Shown here one piece after another: positions 35,156 to 48,500 of a DNA stretch of 64,000 bases. Both the position numbers and the translations under genes were made by a program. The DNA is taken from NCBI GenBank assembly GCA_014058105.1, contig JACGCM010001664.1, forward strand, positions 1,240,001 through 1,304,000, written 5' to 3'. How positions within the stretch are numbered: the stretch's first letter is position 1; each line of letters begins with the position of its first letter. Below the pieces are notes generated by a model, which worked only from the letters and a program-made list of their open reading frames with translations, ran no database searches and was not told the origin of the DNA. The stretch comes from Kingdonia uniflora. Its lineage: Eukaryota > Streptophyta > Magnoliopsida > Ranunculales > Circaeasteraceae.

Positions 35156-36297
35156 CAAACGGTCCTTGCTAGAAAACTGCCGCAGATATACTATCCATAA
35201 AAATCAATTACATCGCAAATCCCCAAATGGTGTCCTCCTTCGATGCATATCCCAAGCTGAAGCCTCTCAAATCTTAGCCGAACTTCACGAAGGAACTTGT
35301 GGTGCTCATACTGCTGGTCATTCTATGGCCCTTCGAGCTGTTACCCAAGGATTATTTTGGCCCGATATGAAAAAACAAGCTTCAGACTATGTAAAACAAT
35401 GTGACAAATGTCAGCGCCACGCTCACGATATCCATTTCCCCACTCGAGACCTCCATTTCAGTCAAGTTTCTTGGTCATTCAAAAGATGGGCCATCGATCT
35501 CATTGGACCCTTCCCAAAAGCTTCGGGTAGTAGAGAAAACACCATCGTCCCAGCCGATTACTTCACAAAATGGGGTCGAAGTTGTTCCTCTTTGCCAAAC
35601 CAGAGAAGAAGAAGTTATCAAATTTTTATGGGAAAACATCATCACTCCCTTTGGCTGCCCCCATATGATTCGATGCGACAATGGTCCCCAATTCGTCGGT
35701 AGAAAAATCAAAAATATCCTAAAAAAAGACAACATCATTCTCTCACCCTCAACACCTTACTATCCCCAGGGTAACGGTCAAGTCGAAGCAATCAACAAAA
35801 AAATTGTCGACGATCTTAAGAAGAGAGTCGATGCAAAGAAAGGACGATTGGTTCAAGAGTTACAACACGTCCTCTGGGCCTATCGCAAAACACCAAGAAA
35901 ATCCACAGGATGTACCCCTTTCCTCCTGACATATGGGACCGAAGCTGTACTACCAACTCAATTCGAAGAACCCACCTGAGACCCTAATCTCCCAGACAAA
36001 GATAATGAGTTTGAACTTGCGTGCAACATGTTATGGATTGATGAGACCAAAGATCGAGCTATCGCCAACCTTGGCCGCTACCACACTTCACTTCAAAAAT
36101 CCTGCAACAAGAGAGTTTAACCAAGAAGTTTCGACATTGGAGATCTAGTACTTCGACATGTCAATCAATCTTTGAAACCTCGGAATGCCGGTAAGTTAGC
36201 CGAATCTTGGGAAGGACCCTACGTCGTCTACGATAAAACAGACAAGGGTTCTTATTACTTAATGACGGAAGACGAAGAGCCTCTACCAAACCCCTAG
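35156..36297 (+). pseudogene. Tat-lineage integrase (copy B)
   Basis: Better preserved than copy A. Zinc module LHEGTCGAHTAGHSMALR and CDKCQRHAHD; core WAIDLIGPFPKASG, MIRCDNGPQFVGRKI and GNGQVEAINKKIVDDLKKR keep D, D and E. A frameshift at about 35575 (ADYFTKWG) and a stop at 35977 break it. The C-terminus reads FDIGDLVLRHVNQS, then SWEGPYVVYDKTDKGSYYL and closes at 36297, showing what copy A has lost. Confidence 0.92.
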
Positions 36298-36420
36298 AAC
36301 ACAATACAGCTGGTCTCCTATAACAGGCCTTATCTCCAATCTTGTACAACTAATGTAATCCAACATATTCAATAAACAAGATTGTTTTACCCAGACTTTC
36401 TCTCCGTTTTCATTTTGTAT

Positions 36421-37116
36421 TTCTTGGCTTAACTTAGGTATCATGTCCAACTTCATCTCGACTGATACTTGGGGCGGCCATGAATTGCTCAAGTCTCCAA
36501 TTTCGAGCAAACTAGAGGGGCAAGGAAGGTCGAAAGACCAGACCCGTGGGATGTATTGGGGGCGATCATATAATGCATCGCTATGGCTTAGGCCTTCAAA
36601 GTCCAGTCATTTTCTTGGTTAAACCTAGGTATCATGTCCACCCTCGCCTCGACTGATACTTGGGGGTGGCCTTGAATTGCTCAAGTCTCCAATTTCGAGC
36701 AAACTCGAGGGGCATGGAAGGTCGAAAGACCGGACCCTCAGCAATGCATTGGGGGCGATCAGATATACTTCATCCAAGCTCTGAAACCGTCAAAGTCTAG
36801 TCCATTTCTCGGTTTACCCCGGGTATCATGTCTACCCTCGCCCCGACTGGTACTTGGGGGCAACCTTGAATTGCTCAAGTTTCCAACATTCGAGCAAACT
36901 CGAGGGCAAGGATGGTCGAAAGACCGGACCCTCGGGAATGCGTTGGAGGCGGTCAGATATTGCTTCGCTGTGGCTCAGGCCTTCGAAGTCCAGTAAATTT
37001 TCTGGTTTCCTCTAAGTATCACGTCCCCTCGGCCCGACTGATACTCGGAGGCGACCTAAAAGTTTTTCAAAATTTCAACATCATTGTGGCTTCGAACTTC
37101 GATGTCCAGTAAAACA
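36421..37116. repeat. 191-194 bp tandem repeats in the Tat 3' UTR
   Basis: Four units start at about 36421, 36612, 36806 and 37000 (the last truncated near 37116). Shared blocks: GGTATCATGTC, CTCGACTGATACTTGGGG, TGAATTGCTCAAGT, TTCGAGCAAACT, GGTCGAAAGACC and GTCCAGT. Tandem repeats between pol and the 3' LTR are a known trait of Tat/Ogre elements and a source of satellites. Confidence 0.85.
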
Positions 37117-37732
37117 TTCAGAGTTCAATTTACATATCTTCGATACTCTTTAGATTTCGATCACACTACAGTCAGTCGAACAAATCTAATATTTTACTTC
37201 AACCAATGCAAATTCCTACTTTGAATATAATCAAATTTCTACTCCTTAAGACCAAACTTCTACAATCCTTAACAACAATCATTTACAAAAATACTATCTG
37301 CAAACCCATCCAGCACAGAGCACATTCAACATATTATCCATCAGGGGAACAATTGTAGCATAATTCAAAGATCAATCTTCAAAAGTCCAAAACAAGCATA
37401 ATCAACAGAACGTGCATTCAAATTCTAACAATTCAAAGTCAGAGAGATAACACAATCTATCCGCAAGATAGATATCGAATCAGAAGTTCAGAATCAGTAT
37501 GTTCAGAAAATACGCATCAATATGTTCAGCATCAACTTCAGAAATTCAGTAGATAACAAAAGCAAAAACAACTCTACCAAGTTCAGAAACCAACAAAAAA
37601 AGCAACATCGTTCAAACATAGTACAACTCAACATTACAACCAGCAGAAGAGGACATGAGAACCCAACCTCAATTACCTCATATGGGCGCGGTTGCACCTT
37701 CTTGCTCCACAAACGCCCCAACACCAGCAACC
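37117..37732. other. Tat 3' untranslated sequence
   Basis: No domain. Plus-strand Pro/Gln/Thr-rich frames from 37522 onward overlap the antisense gene on the other strand and are taken as shadows of it. CTTCGA words typical of this element's UTR recur. Confidence 0.4.
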
Positions 37733-39857
37733 TCAGCAAGCAGCCTCATTCAAACCTTCGACCGCCAGACCATCAGCAGTGCCACCTATGGGTGCGCCAA
37801 GAAGAGAAGTTTCAACACCACCCCCAGTACTTCCAATTGCCTTCTCAACAACGTTCACCTCCCCTCCCTTCATCTGCAACTCATCCCCCACAACAAGTTC
37901 TGGAGACACAAGATAAGGTTGCAATGTATCGGTATCATACCCCATACCATCTATAAACTTCTTCAACCTCACATTCCCCATGCATTCCTTATCATACTGC
38001 CGCTGAAAACCCACCTTTTGTTCCGCTTTTGCCTTTTTACACGCCTTAAGCTTTGCCAACCACTCTCGCTCCAACCTTGACCGCTGCTGCTCGAGCCTCT
38101 CATCATAAGAGTCAGTAAGCACATCAATATCTTGCTTCAGCTTCCTAACTTAAGATACCCATGATGCCTCTTTCCCACTAGAAAGATCCAGGTTTTCTTT
38201 CGCTTGTCGCAACTTTGCCTTTACCAACTTCATTGCCTTGTTGCAAGTCTCAACCCAGACTTTCGTCTGCTAAAAATACTCAAGATATCAGTGAACCTCA
38301 AAACTCAAACAATTTGCAAGTAACTTTGAAATATTACTACAGAAAGCTATATATAGTTACTTGAGACATGTGCTTCTTTATCTCCTTTGAAGCTTCGTCA
38401 GGGTCATCTTCCTAGAGCTCGACCATCGAAGCCGGCTTTGCCACAGCCTGCTCTTGTCGTTCAGCCTCCGTCATTTCATCATCCTCCTCCATTGTATCAT
38501 CCTCTCCAAGCACCTTACGCCTCTTATGTTGAATAACCTTTGATTGTTGCACCATAGGGGCTTCGAAAGCTACCCGGCCCTTCCCTTTTTTTGCTTGAGA
38601 AGACACCTGTTTTGGTTTCATCCTCGAAGCTTCTCCACCCCCTTCGGACACTGGCAGTGCTTGCTTCGCAACCCTCCGCGGCCTCGACTCAAACTGGTAG
38701 TTCCTCGACATCTCTTCCCCTCCCATTTCATTTTGCTCCTTCGAAACACCTACCCCACTATTTCTCTTTGGCCGCTTCGACGTAGCGGGTACGTCTCGAA
38801 GCTGTGAATCCACCTTTTTTCTCCTTTGCCTTTTGATCTTGAGACTGCCAAACACCGAATTTACCCAATCTTCACTAGCCTCGAGCAGAGTATCAATATA
38901 ATTAACCGGATAATCCCAAGACGAACTCTTCGGACCTGTAGAGTAAAGCAAAAACATAATTAACACTTCTTTCAGAAACACATCAACAACAAACCCTTCG
39001 ACAGTAAACTTACTTTTGTTATATACTCTATGATGCAATTTATAAGGGTCATCCTCGTCTACATTCTCGTAGTTACCCCTTACTATCAGTAAATCTTTAT
39101 TCCACCCCCGGCCTGTCGAGCACAGATCAAAGAACTAAGGTTTTTCTGGGTGACATTGGATGTGATAGGTCCCCGAGTTTTGACTAGCCTTCCTCGAATA
39201 AAAGGCAATAATGTCGAACCACTTAATTAAACTTCGACTCTCACTAGCCAATTTCACATTCATCCCCTCTATCACCCTCATCATCACATAAAAATTATCG
39301 TTCATCTGCGCCGGAGCCACCCCCCAGAAATTCAGTACTTCTTTCACCAGTCGCCGAAGAGGAAGCTCCAGTCCCAATCGAATTTAGCCCCTATAAGCCA
39401 TAATCCCATCCCCAGGATCTGATCTGAAGGTCAACCCTGCCCCCGCAGTACTAAGAAATACCCCCACCTTTGAGAGTTCTAATTTCACGGTAAATCGATC
39501 TAACCTAATCCTATCTTTAACTGAAATGGCACCTTCGACCTTATTCGAATCAGTCGAATCCTAATTATCGCCCTTCTGCACCTTACCTCCCTCCCCACCA
39601 CCCGAAGGTCCTACATCACATCCCTCCCCCCATACTATTTCCTCCTCATCACTATCTTCGGTCACTATCATCTTTCGACGTCTCGTGACCAGAATATCAT
39701 CAGCCGGCAGAATCATCGACAACGGGGCCTCGGTTACCACATCTAACACCTCTAAATCGCTGCCTCTATCTATTGGGTCTCGACCAGAAGTACTAGCTTC
39801 GACCTCGTTGACCTCTTCATCCACCAGTCTCTGCCTCGAAGCCCAACGATTACGCAT
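37733..39857 (-). pseudogene. Spliced antisense ORF of the Tat element (gypsy-transposon domain PF04195-like)
   Basis: Opposite to gag-pol, one reading frame runs from MRNRWASRQRLV (39857) through an acidic region to a domain with ELPLRRLVKEVLNFWGVAPA, QMNDNFYVMMRVIEGMNV and IKWFDIIAFYSRK. This resembles the 'putative gypsy type transposon' domain found in antisense ORFs of Grande-like Tat elements. An intron (donor AAAAGTAAGTTTAC near 39010, acceptor CTACAG near 38940) precedes a Lys/Arg-rich, NLS-like part. A second intron (38360-38267) leads to a coiled coil (KAMKLVKAKLRQAKENLDL, DERLEQQRSRLEREWLAKL) ending at 37733. Stops at 39561, about 39386, 39135 and near 38155 break it. Function unknown. 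Confidence 0.7.
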
Positions 39858-41574
39858 TTTTGCCTACAGAAGAAGAGGCATGCAATTAGGGTGGAAAATT
39901 CGACAATCCTGTGTCTATCACCCTTATCCTATCTATCCCTTCTAGATACTTCTCCCAACCTCAAATCTCAGACACAATACCTCCTAAAAAAAAACTCACC
40001 ATATCCTAGACTGGGTCGAAACCTAGTTCTAACAAGCCTCCTTACTCCCGAAAATAACCCCTAAACCTCAAACGTATAATCTCCTACCAGCCCTCTCAGA
40101 CAGAGAACAAAACAAAATAAACATGACAGAGATCAAGTGGCTTACCAGTGGTTAGCAGTGCTACCCTCGGATCAGCAAGATCAAACCAACAACAGTAGCA
40201 GGAACCCCCAAAGTTCGAAATAATATATGTTTTCTTCTCTCAACTTTTTGATTCTCACAGTACAGTAATCAATCTTCTCCCACTTATATATCTTTAAAAA
40301 AAAACTAAACTGCCTCGATTTCCTAAATACTATCATTACCACGACCCCACTACCCCGGCCTTTCGGCTCCAATGTGGCTTGATCAATTTACCCCTCACAC
40401 TTACCACGTGCGAACAACGCCCTTACTACCATCTGCATGCAAAACCCGAAGCTTCTTGAACCTTCTTTTCCCCTACTCGAAGCTAAACAATCAAGTCCAA
40501 ATAGTCACATCATAACCTTTTTTCCGTCATACGAAAAAAACAACATCATTACCTTTTGCACACTGCCCCAGGCACTCGTACGAGTCTAACAGACCAGCCG
40601 TCTGGGCTGTCAGAACAGCTAGTCAAATCAAACTCAATCTTCGACACAGTCCTATACTCGAGTATTCAGCCACTTCACGTCTCGAACAATCCTTAGCATC
40701 TAGCCTCAAACAAATTCATCTAAATATATCGACCTTCGACATCCAACACATCCCTTAACTCAAAAGTTTTGACCCTTCGACCGAATACAGTCGTAAGTTC
40801 GACCAATCAAAAACCTTGGGCTTATAGATAAATTTTTCAGCTTTGTCACAGTTTACTTTTCCCTTTGAAAAATTCATTTTTATCTTTGATGAACACAAAC
40901 TGTACATTTCGACAACTGTATTATCCATTCAATATCTGATTGTATTACTATTACCCACAGTTCGACAAAACAAGTTATTCAAAGAAATCATTTTCATTCA
41001 GAAAAGAAGCTAACATTATAAACCTTGTACAAAACAAAACAAGAGACAAAAGAAACATACCAAAAGAAAGCAACAACACTACTACATTACAGAGAACCCT
41101 AGCTATTAGCGGGCTGTTCTTCTTCGATAACGGCCGCTACATTTGTATCCTCTTGGTTTTATATCCTCGGCGAAGCCCCAAAGAAGAGACAGTCGGTGGC
41201 CGAGGAACGGCCCATCATCTGCACTATGCCCTACCAGTTCGCGAAGGGCTTGTCATAGAGTGGGGCCTTAGGTTCCGCTTCAAAGAGGTCTGGCATTTCA
41301 ACATCAATATCCTCCTTTATTCCGAACCTCCGTTAAAGACCCAACAAAGCCTCCTTGATCCTCCTGGCCCTCACCACCGTTTGATGTTTCAGCCATGTTG
41401 ATCAACAAACAAAGTAAGAGATAGAGAGAAAGATGCAGGGCAGATGAAGAAGTTCCCTCCAACCTATCCCCTTTTATACCTACAAATCCACCATGATTTT
41501 CCCTCTCCCGTAACTGAATTAATGACAACCTTTCATTTCCAACCTCAAAAATTCAACATGCAACCTCTCCAACT
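39858..41574. other. Tat element 3' region with a second antisense ORF candidate
   Basis: Mostly noncoding with TTCGA-rich words. On the minus strand an ATG at about 41399 opens MAETSNGGEGQEDQGGFVG, shifts frame near 41310 and continues DIDVEMPDLFEAEPKAPLYD to a stop near 41103, with two internal stops. No family recognised. It lies between the other two antisense ORFs, in the same direction. Confidence 0.4.
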
Positions 41575-42508
41575 TTCTAGACGTAACCGATTCATCGGTA
41601 CATGCATTCAAACCTCATTCCCGAGGACCTCTAGTCGAGCACCTCACCCACATCGAGCATTCGACCATCATAACCATCAATTATTATAAGCAGCATTTCA
41701 TCATACCTTCGACTATATCACGTTCTGATCATCATAACCCAGATAGAAATAACCTTCGATCATCTCTATACCTTGCGCCTACAAGAGTATTCGCTTACAT
41801 TCGTCTAGACTATCAATCAGATACAACAATATAAGTACGCAAAAAATACTTTGTCCATTCCAAATAGCAAATCCAACAAACAAATTATATTTTTACTACC
41901 ACTCAAAACGCAAAAAGAACCCCCTCCCACACAGCAAAACAGAAGCCTACAGAAATACAAATATTTCCACCATCAACCCGAAACCCTACTTCCAGAAGGA
42001 CCAGCTCTACTTGCCACGCTTCGCTCCTCGATGATCTCCTCTGCACAAACGAGACTTTCGGCCAGAGCAATCAGAAAGAGATAGTGCCTCTTAGCAGTCG
42101 TAAAATGAAACTTCAGCTGTTCCCACAGATAAGAATATGGATCACCATTGAAAAACTCCACAGGCCCTGCCTTTACCGGTCCGGCATGTCCCAGTTCAGG
42201 TCATGTTGCCCAAAAAAATTCATATGCAGTTCCGCCATCTTCCGCCCCACTCGACGATCGCGAGTGAACCCCATCCTCTTCTGGTAACGCGTGTTCGGCA
42301 TGGTATCCATCCAAATGAAAAGAGTATTGAGAAAGAGCAGAAGACTATTACAGATGAAAGAAGATATAGTATACCTCCACAATAACCCATACTTATAGGC
42401 TTCAATGCATTTATTACCCTATAACTAGCTGCATCTCTTAAAAACCCTTTTTTATTACTTTCCCAAAAAAAAAGACAGTCAAACCGCTCAGATTCCAAGA
42501 CCGAATAG
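41575..42508 (+). repeat. Truncated LTR-like segment of the Tat element (copy B)
   Basis: Matches 32585-33260 of copy A (GATTCATCGGTACATGCATT, CTCGATGATCTCCTC, CATATGCAGTTCCGCCATCTT, ATTTATTACCCTATAAC). It ends abruptly at about 42508, where satellite repeats begin; the promoter half present in copy A is missing. Confidence 0.7.
41973..42310 (-). pseudogene. Antisense ORF in the Tat LTR-like segment (copy B)
   Basis: Homologue of 33075-32704. MDTMPNTRYQKRMGFTRDRR, then FGQHDLNWDMP, a frameshift near 42165, then EFFNGDPYSYLWEQLKF and HYLFLIALAESLVCAEEIIE. Most changes from copy A are conservative (D/E, R/K, V/A). Confidence 0.45.
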
Positions 42509-45500
42509 TAAAACTCGCTAGGGTTGTTACCAAAAATCTCGCCCTACTTCCGGATTGAATTAATGACCTGAACGGATTTCGTACCTCCCCCTTGCTTTTA
42601 ATCCCATTTCTAAGAAGCCGGGATTCCGACAACTCGTTTTAGAGGTTGGATGATTTTAAGAGTTTCTTTCAGTCTGAGAATACGCTTGGATAGTTACAAA
42701 AGGAATCACAATACTCCTGGTTTCAATTATTAACCGGTATGGATTTTGAAACTCTCCAAAGCTTTAGATCGTATGCCTGAAAAACTTTGCTACCGGCAAC
42801 TTATTTGCTAGTTTGAATCATTTTTAAGAGTTTGTTTCATCCGACAGCATGCCCTAGTTACCAAATAGCTCGCCATAATCCCAAATTGAATTATTGACTG
42901 GTACATATTTCGCACCTCCTCATAGCTTTGGATACCATTTCTGAGAATCATGGCGTCTGACAATTCATTTGAGAGGTTGGACATTTTTAAAAGTTTCTTT
43001 CAGTCCGTGAACAAGGTAGGATAGTTATAAAATGAATCCCAATACTCCTGGTTTCAATTATTGACCGGTAAATATTTCGAAACTCTCCGAAGCTTTATAT
43101 TACATTTCTGAGAAACTCGGCTCCCGGTAACTCCTTTGCGAGTTTGGATCATCTTTAAGAGTTAGTTTAAGTCTGACAACACGCTAGGATAGTTACCAAA
43201 TAACTCTCTGTTGCTTTATATCCCATTTTGGAGAATCTTGGCTTCAGGCAAAAAGTTTGAGAGGTTGAACGTTTTGAAGAGTTTCTTTTTGGCCGTGAAT
43301 ACGCTCTTTTTTTATTTATTGTTTTGCAAGGCAAGCCGGATTTATATATGGATCCGTAACCCTAAGTTTCTAACCCCATGAGGTTTTAAACCCACAACCT
43401 CTCTCTAGGTGGAGAGGTATAACCACCACAGGTCCAAGCGCCTAATGGTTCCGAGAATACGCTAGGATAGTTACCAAATGAATCGAAATACACCTGGTTT
43501 CAATTATTATCTGATACGGATTTCACAACTCTCCGAAGCTTTAGAATACATTTCTGAAAAAACTTGGCTTCCGGCAACTCATTTGCGAGTTTGGATCATT
43601 TTCAAGAGTTTATTTTCGTCCAACAGAATGCTAGGATTTTTACCAATAACTCTCCATACTCCCAGATTAAATTATTGTCCAGTACGGATTTTGTACCTCT
43701 CCGTTGGTTTAGATCCCATTTCATAGAACCAAGGCTTCCAGCAACTCGTTTGAGAGGTTGGAAATTTTTAAGAGTTTCTCTCTGTCTGAGAACTCGCTAA
43801 GATAGTTACAAAATGAATTGCAATACTTCTGGTTTCAATTATTGAGCGGTACAAATTTTGAAACTATCCGAAGCTTCAGATCTTATTTTGGAGAAACTTG
43901 GCTACCGTCAACTCCTTTGCGAGTTTGTAACATTTTTAAGAGTTGTTTTTCATCCCACAATACGCTAGGGTTGTTACCAGCAAACTCGCCATACTCCCGA
44001 ATTGAATTATTGACCCGAACGAATTTTGCACCTCTTCGTAGCTTTATATCCCATTTCTTATAAACAGGGCTTCCACGAACTTGTTTGAGAGGTTGGACAT
44101 TTTTAGGAATTTCTTTCCATCTGAGAACACGCTAGGATAACTACAAAATGAATTGCAATACTCCTGGTTTCTATTATTGACCGGTACAGATTTTAAAACT
44201 CTCCGAAGCTTTAGATCCTATTTTTAAAAAACTTGGATACCGGCAACTCATTTGCGAGTTTGGATCATTGTTAAGAGTTTTTTTTTCCGACAATATGCTA
44301 GGGCTGTGGTCAAAGAACTCACCATACTCCCTAAATGAATTATTGACCAGTACGGATTTAGCACCTCTCTGTTACTTCAGATCCCATTTTTTAGAAGTAG
44401 GGCTTCTGGCAACTGGTTTGAGAGGTTGGACATTTTTAAAAGTTTCTTTCTGTCCGAGAACACGCTTGGAAAGTTACTAAATGAATCGAAATAATCCTTG
44501 TTTCAATTATTTACCGGTACGGATTTCAAAACTCTCTGAAGCTTTAGATCGTATTTCTGAGAAACTTGGCTATTGGCAACTCATTTGCGAGTTAGGATCA
44601 TTTTTAAGAGTTTCATTTTTTCCGACAACATGTTATGGTCGTTACCAAAAAATTTCCATACTCCTGGATTGAATTATTTAACGGAACGGATTTCCTACAT
44701 TTCCCTTGCTTTAGATCGCATTTCTTAGAAGCAGGGCTTCCGGCAACTCGTTTTAGAGGTTATACACTTTTAAGAGTCTCTTTCTGTCCAAGAACACGCT
44801 AGGATAGTTACAAGAGGAATCCAAATACTCCTGGCATCAATTATTGACCGGTACGGAATTCAAAACTTTCTAAAGCTTTAGATAGTATTTATGAGAGACT
44901 GGACTGCCGACAAGTTATTTGTGAGTTTGGATCATTTCAAAGAGTTTCATTTTGTACGACAACACGCTAGGGTTGTTACCAAAACCTCGCCATATATTTG
45001 GATTAAATTATTTAACGGAACAAATTTCCTACTTCTCCTTTGCTTTAGATCTCATTTCTTAGATGCAGCAGGGCTTCCGGCAACTCGTTTTAGAGGTTGG
45101 ACATTTTTAAGAGTTTCTTTATGTCCGTGAACATGCTAGGATAGTCAATAATTTTGGCTTCAATTATTGACTGTTACGGATTTTGAAACTCTCCGAAGCT
45201 TTAGATCGCATTTTTGAAGAACTTTCTTATCGGTAACTCATTTGTGAGCTTGTATCATTTTTAAGATTTTATTCTCGTCCGAATACACAATAGGGTTGTT
45301 ACCAATAAACTAGCCATACTCCCAGATTCAATTATTGACCAGTACAAATTTTGCACTTCTCAGTTACTTTAGATCCCATTTTTGAGATGCAGAGCTTTCG
45401 GTAACTCGCTTGAGAGGTTAGACATTTTTAAGAGTTTATTTCTATCCGAGAACACGCTAAGATAGTTACAAAAGGAATAGCAATATTCTTGGTTTTAATT

Positions 45501-48500
45501 ATTGACCGGTACGGATTTCAAAACTCTCCGAAGCTTTAGATTGTATGATTTAAAAACTTTGCTATCGGTAAATCATTTACGAGTTTCTATCATTTTTAAG
45601 AGTTTGTTTTCGTCCGACGACATACTAGGATTGTTACAGATTTTTTTTCTTCATATTCCCGAATTGAATTATTGACCAGTACGGATTTTGAACCTCCCCA
45701 TTGCTTTAGATCCCATTTCTGAGATGCAGGGCATCTGGCAACTTGTATGAGAGGTTGGACGTTTTAAAAAGTTTCTTTCCATCCGAGAACACGCTAGGAT
45801 AGTTACAAAATAAATCAGAATACTCCTGGTTTCAATTAATGACTGGTATGGATTTCGAAACTCTCTGAAGCTTTAGATCACATTTATGAGAAACTTGTCT
45901 TCTGGCAACTCATTTTCGAATTTGGATAATTTCTAAGAGTTTTTTTTCATCTATCAAAACACTTCCGTAGTACCGAAATAACTTGCCATACTTTCGAATT
46001 GAATTATTGACCGACACCGAATTTCGTACCACTATGGTTCATTAGATCCAATTTCATAGAAGCAGGGCTTCCGGCAACTCTTTTGAGGGGTTGGACTTTT
46101 TAAGAGTTTCTCTCCGTCCGAGAACACGCTAAGATTGTTTCAAAATGAATTATAATATTCCTGATTTAAATTATTGTCCGGAAAGGATTTCGAAACTCTT
46201 CAAAGTTTTAGAATGCATTATGGAGAAACTTGGCTACCGACAACACCTTTGCGAATTTGGATCAATTTTAAGAGTTTCTTTTCGTCCCACAACACGCAAG
46301 GGTTGTTACCAAAAAGCTCGCCATATCTCGGATTGATTTATTGACCGGAACAGATTTTGCACCTCTCCGTTGTTTTTTATCCCATTTCTAAGAACCAGGG
46401 CTTCCGGCAACTCATTTAGGAGGTTGGACTGTTTTAAAAGTTTTGTTATGTCCGAGAACACGCCAGGATAGTTACAGAATGAATCGCAATGCTTCTGGTT
46501 TCAATTATTGATCTGTACGGATTTCAAAACTCTACAAAGCTTTAGATCGCATTTTTGAAAAACTTTGCTATCGGCAACTCATTTTGCGAGTTTGGATTAT
46601 TGTTAAGTATTTTTTTTATCGACAAACGCTAGGGTTGTTACCTAAAAACTTGTCATTCTCCCGAATTGATTTATTGACCAATACGGATTTTTCCCCTATC
46701 TGTTGTTTTAGATCCCACATCTTAGAAGCCAGGCTTCCAACAACTCATTTCAAAGGTTGGACGCTTTTAAGAATTTATTTCCGTCCGAGAACACGCTAGG
46801 ATATTTACAAAATGAATCAAAATACTCCTGGTTTCAATTATTGATCGGTACAGATTTTAAAACTCTCTGAAGCCTTAGATTGCATTTCTGAGAAACTTGA
46901 CTACCGACAGGTCATTTGTAAGTTTGGATCATTTTAAAGAGTTTTCTTTCGTCTGAAAACACGCAAGGGTTGTTACCAAAAACTCACCATACTCCAGGAT
47001 TAAATTATTTAACGGAAGAGATTTCCATCTTCACCCTTGCTTTTCAACCCATTTCTTAGAACATGCTAGGATAGTTACAAAATAAATTGCAATACTCCTG
47101 GTTTCAATTATTTACCGGTACAGATTTCGAAACTCTCAAAAGCTTTAGATTGCATTTTTGATAAATTTTGCTAGTGGTAACTCATTTGCGAGGTTGTATC
47201 ATTTTAAAGAGTTTGTTTACGTCCGACAACAGGCTAGGGTTGTTACCTAAAAACTCGCCATTCTTCTGGATTAAATTATTAACCAGTACGGATTTTGCTT
47301 CTCTCTTTTACTTTAGATCCCATTTTTGAGAGGCCGGGATTCCGGCAACTCGTTTGAGAGATTGGACGTTTTTAAGAGTTTATTTCCATCTGAGAATATG
47401 CTAGGATAGTTACAAAATTAATCGAAATACTCCTGGATTCAATTATTGATCGGTACGGCTTCCAAAACTCTCCAAAGCTTTTGATCGCATTTTTGAGAAA
47501 CTGGACAACCGGGAAGTCATTTGCGAGTTTGGATCATTTTTAAGAGTTTGTTTACGTCCGACAACTCACTAGGGTTGTTACCAAAAATCTTGCCCTACTC
47601 CTGGATTGAATTATTGACCGGAACGGATTTCGTTCCTCTCCCTTGCTTTAAATCTAATTTCTTAAAAGCAAGGCTTCCGGCAACTCATTTTAGAGGTTGG
47701 ACAGTTTTAAGAGTTAATTTCAGTCTGAGAACAAGCTAGGATAATTACAAAATTAATCACAATACTCTTGGTTTCAATTATTGACCGGTAATGATTTCTA
47801 AACTCTCCGAGGCTTTAGATTATATTTTTAAAAAACTTTGCGACTGGCAACTCATTTGTAAGTTTGTATCATTTTTAAGAGTTTTTTTTCATCCAATAAT
47901 AAGCCCTAGTTACCAAATAGCTCGCAATAATCCCGAATTGATTTATTGACCAGTATGGATTTCACACCTCTCCGTTGCTTTAGATACCATTTCTGAGAAT
48001 CATGGCATCCGACAATTTGTTTGAGAGGCTGGACGTTTTTAAAAGTTTCTTTCAATCTGAGAACACAGCATGATAGTTACAAAATGAATCCCAATACTCC
48101 TGGTTTCAGTTATTGGCCGGTACGGTTTTCGAAACTCTCCGAAGCTTTATATCGGATTTTAGAGAAACTGGGCTACCGGCTACTCCTTTGGGAGTTTGGA
48201 TCATCTTTAAGAGTTTGTTTTTGTCCGACAATGCGCTAGGATAGTTACCTAATAACTCACCATTATCCTGGATGGAATTATTGAGTGGTACATATTTTTT
48301 ACCTCTCCGTTAGTTTAGATCCCATTTCTAAGAATCCTGGCTTCAGGCATTAATTTGTGAGGTTGGAAATTTTTAAGAGTTTTTTTTCATCCGAGAACAC
48401 ACTTGGATAGTTACAAAATAAATCGAAATACTTCTGGCTTCAATTATTGACCGGTACAGATTACAAAACTTTTCGAAGCTTTTGATTGCATTTTAAGTAA

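Noticed and set aside
37522..38080. Pro/Gln/Thr-rich plus-strand ORFs
   Set aside because: They overlap, on the opposite strand, the antisense ORF that has a recognisable coiled coil. The composition is what its reverse strand would give.
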